A DNA stretch of 64,000 nt from Symbiodinium natans (Eukaryota > Sar > Dinophyceae > Suessiales > Symbiodiniaceae): assembly GCA_905221605.1 (NCBI GenBank), contig CAJNDS010002380.1, positions 384,360-448,359 of the forward strand, written 5' to 3'. Shown piece by piece: positions 45,279-64,000 of this stretch. Under the pieces are notes generated by a model. It saw only the letters and a list, made by a program, of their open reading frames with translations, made no database searches and was not told where the DNA came from. Positions within the stretch are counted from its first letter, which is position 1; the number at the start of each line of letters is the position of its first letter. The position numbers and the translations under genes are program-made.

Positions 45279-45660
45279 CTACTGAAGCTACCGAAAGCTG
45301 GAAGTTGAATCCCCCCACGCCTGCTTTGTCTCAGATCTCGGCTGGCGTGGATGACTGGATGACCCGACAGGTGCCTCCCTAAACCCTAAACCCTAAACCC
45401 TAAACCCTAAACCCTAAACTCTAAACCCTAAACCCTAAACCATGAACCCCAAACCCTAAACCCTCGACCCTCGACCCTAGACCCTAGACCCTAGACCCTA
45501 AACCCTAAACCCTAAACCAAAAAACCCTAAACCCTAAACCGCCGCCGCGGTGATCTGCTTCACAGAGTGCTTCACGGACTTTTGGGCTTGAAGGCTTCTT
45601 GAGAAAGCGCATGGCAAGGGCTTGACATCTGTGGCAAGTAGGTAAGTTGCCCTGACACTG

Positions 45661-45760
45661 TAAACCCTAAACCCTAAACCCTAAACCCTAAACCCTAAAC
45701 CCTAAACCCTAAACCCTAAACCCTAAACCCTAAACCCTAAACCCTAAACCCTAAACCCTC
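45661..45760 (+). repeat. CCCTAAA array before first 2H-gene exon
   Basis: About 14 heptamers ending about 14 nt before the acceptor-like TTTTTGCCAG of the exon at 45775. Confidence 0.9.
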
Positions 45761-45774
45761 ATCCTTTTTGCCAG

Positions 45775-53127
<7,353 letters not shown>

Positions 53128-54279
53128 ATCTATACCGCTCCAACTCCAACTTCCAGGGCGCCCCCTGTCTGCCACTTAAGCCCCTCCGCTGCAAGAAGGT
53201 CTCCAAGACAGGCCCCTCGTAGGTGTAGAACATCGGAACGCGACGTGCCCGTGTGATGTACTGGGTTGGGCGGGGAGGGCAGGCTCGCGACAGAACGCTT
53301 GATGCAAAGCAGCAGCACATGTATATTTTACAAATATATGTGTATGCTGCCCCCACCCACCCCCGCCCTCCCACCCCCCACCCCCCCACCGCGCCCTCCC
53401 ACCCCCCACCCCCCACCCTCACCGCGGTGCGGAGCGTGGCCACGCCTGCTCACGCACACGCCCATGCTACATGAGGTTTAGGGTTTAGGTTTAGGTTTAG
53501 TATGCCGATCTCATGAGGAAGCTTTTCCAGAATTTTGGCATTGAAGTCACCTAGAATGAGGGTTGCAAGTCGTGCATCGGGATACCATCCAAAGCTCCAT
53601 TGAGTTCCTTGCCCTTCAGGAGAGCGGCCTGTCATGGGGCCTGCGAATTTCCACAGTGCCGGTTTTCCGAATGTTGCGTGCACCTAGCATATGAATCGCG
53701 AACATGTTGCCAGTCCCCCATGTCGACGATGTTATTGTGAGTTAAAAAGCTTTCGCTTGAAAGCTAAACACGCTGAATGGGATAGGTTTCGCGAACCGAA
53801 GTGCTGAATGAACAGGAGTCCGCATGCCAGATGGGGGGGGAAACATTTGTCGGACCCTGCTTCTAAACCTTGTTCGTTTAAGATTTCGTCCCAAGCCCAA
53901 GTCCTTTCTCGCTGAGCCTCATGCCTGAAGCTTATTCCTTTAATACTTAAGCCAAAGCTCATTCCTAAACCTTACTCGTCTAAGATTTAGGGCCATGCCT
54001 TCTTCGTCTCGTTTTGTTGAATAAGATGAAGGCTTAGGGGCAGACAATGGGGTGTACGTGCTGTCTGAAAAGGTAGAGTTTCTACCCACATCGGGTACGT
54101 ATTTAGTGTGTCTGTATTGTATATCGGGCGGTAATCCTCAAACCGTAAGATTCGGAAGTTTTCAGGAAGTATTTGAGGCTGAAAGGTCTCATAACCTCCA
54201 CTTAGGAATTCAGGAATCATCATCTACAGATGCCCGGAGCACATAAAAGAAGAGGCCCATGTGGGTCTCGGGGTATCAG
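53128..54279. other. Intergenic stretch
   Basis: C-rich CCCACC repeats (about 53350-53425), a few TTTAGG units (about 53475-53500) and otherwise unstructured sequence. No gene seen on either strand. Confidence 0.5.
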
Positions 54280-62479
<8,200 letters not shown>

Positions 62480-62982
62480 TCGGTGGTAGGACGTTTGTTG
62501 GAGACGGGGGTGCGTTTTATGTTTGAGCTGCAGTTGCTTCTTTGATGCTGGAGGTCTTGAGGCTTCTATTAATGCTTCTGCCGGAGGGGCACTCGCCCGG
62601 ATTGGGTGTGAAGAGTGACATGATATTAAGCGTGGCGGGGTTCTACGATACTGGCACTTACTTATGTTGGCTTCATATCACCGAAGCCCTCGGCATCAGA
62701 GGAGTCGCTGAAACGACCATTCGCGCCCCTATGCACGGGCAAGCTCCCTGAATTATGGTCCTTTTTTGGGGGAATTTGGGGCACGGGCTTCTTTCTCACG
62801 CACTTGTAGGAGATGTAGGGCCCAAGACCCAAAGCCCCTGAGCTCTAAGCCTTAAGAACCCCTTGTAGACCCCGAGCCTGATTTTTTTTGAAGACTTCTG
62901 TGCGCTGAGCGTTTGCAAGTCAGAGCAGGGCCTGCATTGCTGTGCTGAGAGTTGTGACGAGACACAGACCTGAATCCCAGCC

Positions 62983-63746
62983 ATGTTGCGCTTGCTGGCA
63001 GTGACCGCCTGCCTCGCCAAAGTCGCCATCGCCACGTGCCCTGACGATCCGGAGGTGGACCTTTGCGAGACAACCGGCGAAGAGACGGGCTCCGGATTCC
63101 GCAGCTCGCCGTGGATGGCGCTGCTGCTGCCCCTCGCCTCGGCCCGGCCCAAGATTGCCACTGGCTTGGCGCTGGCACTGGCGCTGGCTGTCGGGGCGGA
63201 GGCCGTCACCTGCGGGGAGTTGAAGGACTTCTACAAGAGTGAGCAGTGCTGCGGTTCCCCTACCACGGTGCTGAGCAACCCGGTTCCGGGCACTCCCACC
63301 TGTCCGTACAACTTCAACAAGCCAGCTTGCAATACTGCCGAGCCTCAGACGCCTCGTGATCTTTCAACTGGCGCCACGGGCAGCATGGTGCCGAAGGCGG
63401 CCACGCTGACGGATGCTCAGGCAAACTTCCTGCCGCTCGTGAACGTGCACTGGCACTTGGGGGCTGAGCATAAGAGCGATGCCTACAACAACGACACCGA
63501 CGCGATGGCATACGACGCGGCCTCCTCCGGCAGGCGCCTGGCCAGCAACCCGCGGCCTGGCTTCATGTGCCCCACGGACACGCTCACGGACGCGCAGATG
63601 ATGCCGTACACCTTTCAGCACTGCAAGGGTGATATGCAGGTCGGCAAGTCCTACGAGGTCCACTACGTGCACTCTTCAGCCGGCACCGACCACAATGCTT
63701 CGGACGACATCAATGCGGATCTCCTTGCCGATGGTTTGGGAGGCAC
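62983..63746 (+). CDS. Delta-carbonic anhydrase, first exon (gene continues past window)
   Basis: Secreted or organelle-targeted zinc enzyme converting CO2 and water to bicarbonate, used in inorganic-carbon supply for photosynthesis. The ATG follows TCCCAGCC, so an AG trans-splice acceptor lies close upstream. Two hydrophobic segments occur (residues about 1-18 and about 44-70), the second ending GLALALALAVGAEA before TCGELKDFYKSEQCCG. The delta-class hallmark NVHWHLGAEHKSDAYN supplies the HxH and EH histidines expected to bind zinc. Further on, AGTDHNASDD and ADGLGG match the region after the active site. The frame ends at TGA 63748, but GGCAC/GTGAGC is a good donor there and the family motif continues after DGLGG, so the rest of the catalytic domain must lie in later exons outside the window. 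Confident family; the start is uncertain because the second hydrophobic block could be the true signal with a downstream Met. Confidence 0.8.
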
Positions 63747-63835
63747 GTGAGCATTCAGCCAACCATCTGTTCTACTTGTCACACAGCCACTCACAATCAG
63801 CGCAGGTGAGTCAACCCGTGTGCAAATGCGGTTCG

Positions 63836-63885
<50 letters not shown>

Positions 63886-64000
63886 CTGCGAGAGTCGACA
63901 TCTTGGTCTTGCTGCTTCGGGGAGGCACTTTCCAGAACTCTTGATAGTTGAAGTGTGTTTTCTCGAAAGCATCTGAGCGCATGTGATCTGTGAATCTTGC
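63747..64000 (+). other. Start of delta-carbonic anhydrase intron 1
   Basis: Begins GTGAGC and contains a TC microsatellite of about 22 units (63837-63881). No acceptor-exon pair was recognised before the window ends. Confidence 0.5.

Overview
The window looks like nuclear DNA of a dinoflagellate; I cannot name the species. Five things point there: (1) plant/dinoflagellate-type telomere heptamers (TTTAGGG/CCCTAAA) scattered everywhere, in both orientations; (2) a head-to-tail array of nearly identical genes; (3) genes made of very small exons whose introns often start with GC or GA rather than GT and whose boundaries share one to a few bases; (4) a delta-class carbonic anhydrase; (5) very low coding density with many short inverted-repeat elements. 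No bacterial operons, tRNA, rRNA or CRISPR array were recognised.

Region 1 (1-38.5 kb): four head-to-tail copies of a gene for an AzgA-type purine permease (NCS2/nucleobase-ascorbate transporter superfamily), lying at about 1-3.5, 7.4-12.6, 18.3-24.8 and 30.7-38 kb. The first copy lacks its 5' exons because the window starts inside it. I traced about 13 exons per copy, nearly all separated by phase-0 introns. The transporter carries an unusual insertion of about 225 residues with up to 13 cysteines between the membrane segments before and after the central loop. Between the permease copies are repeated spacer blocks, telomere-like arrays and copies of a small second exon family. A fifth spacer (40.0-42.1 kb) is not followed by a permease gene.

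Region 2 (38.5-45.7 kb): degenerate spacer, CAN-rich low-complexity DNA, and two doubtful small coding candidates.

Region 3 (45.8-53.1 kb): a plus-strand gene of at least 11 tiny exons. Its C-terminal part carries two H-x-T-L motifs, the signature of 2H phosphoesterases.

Region 4 (54.3-62.5 kb): a second plus-strand chain of small exons of unknown product, including a tandemly duplicated exon-intron module encoding 35-residue charged repeats. One of its introns (57.5-58.0 kb) is an array of telomere-like repeats flanked by an 18-bp copy of the exon sequence. This is the most striking signal in the window.

Region 5 (62.98 kb to end): the first exon of a delta-carbonic anhydrase gene running off the right edge.

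Exon models were made by eye from reading frame, substitution pattern between copies, and splice-like borders. Junctions are ambiguous by one to a few bases and need transcript data.
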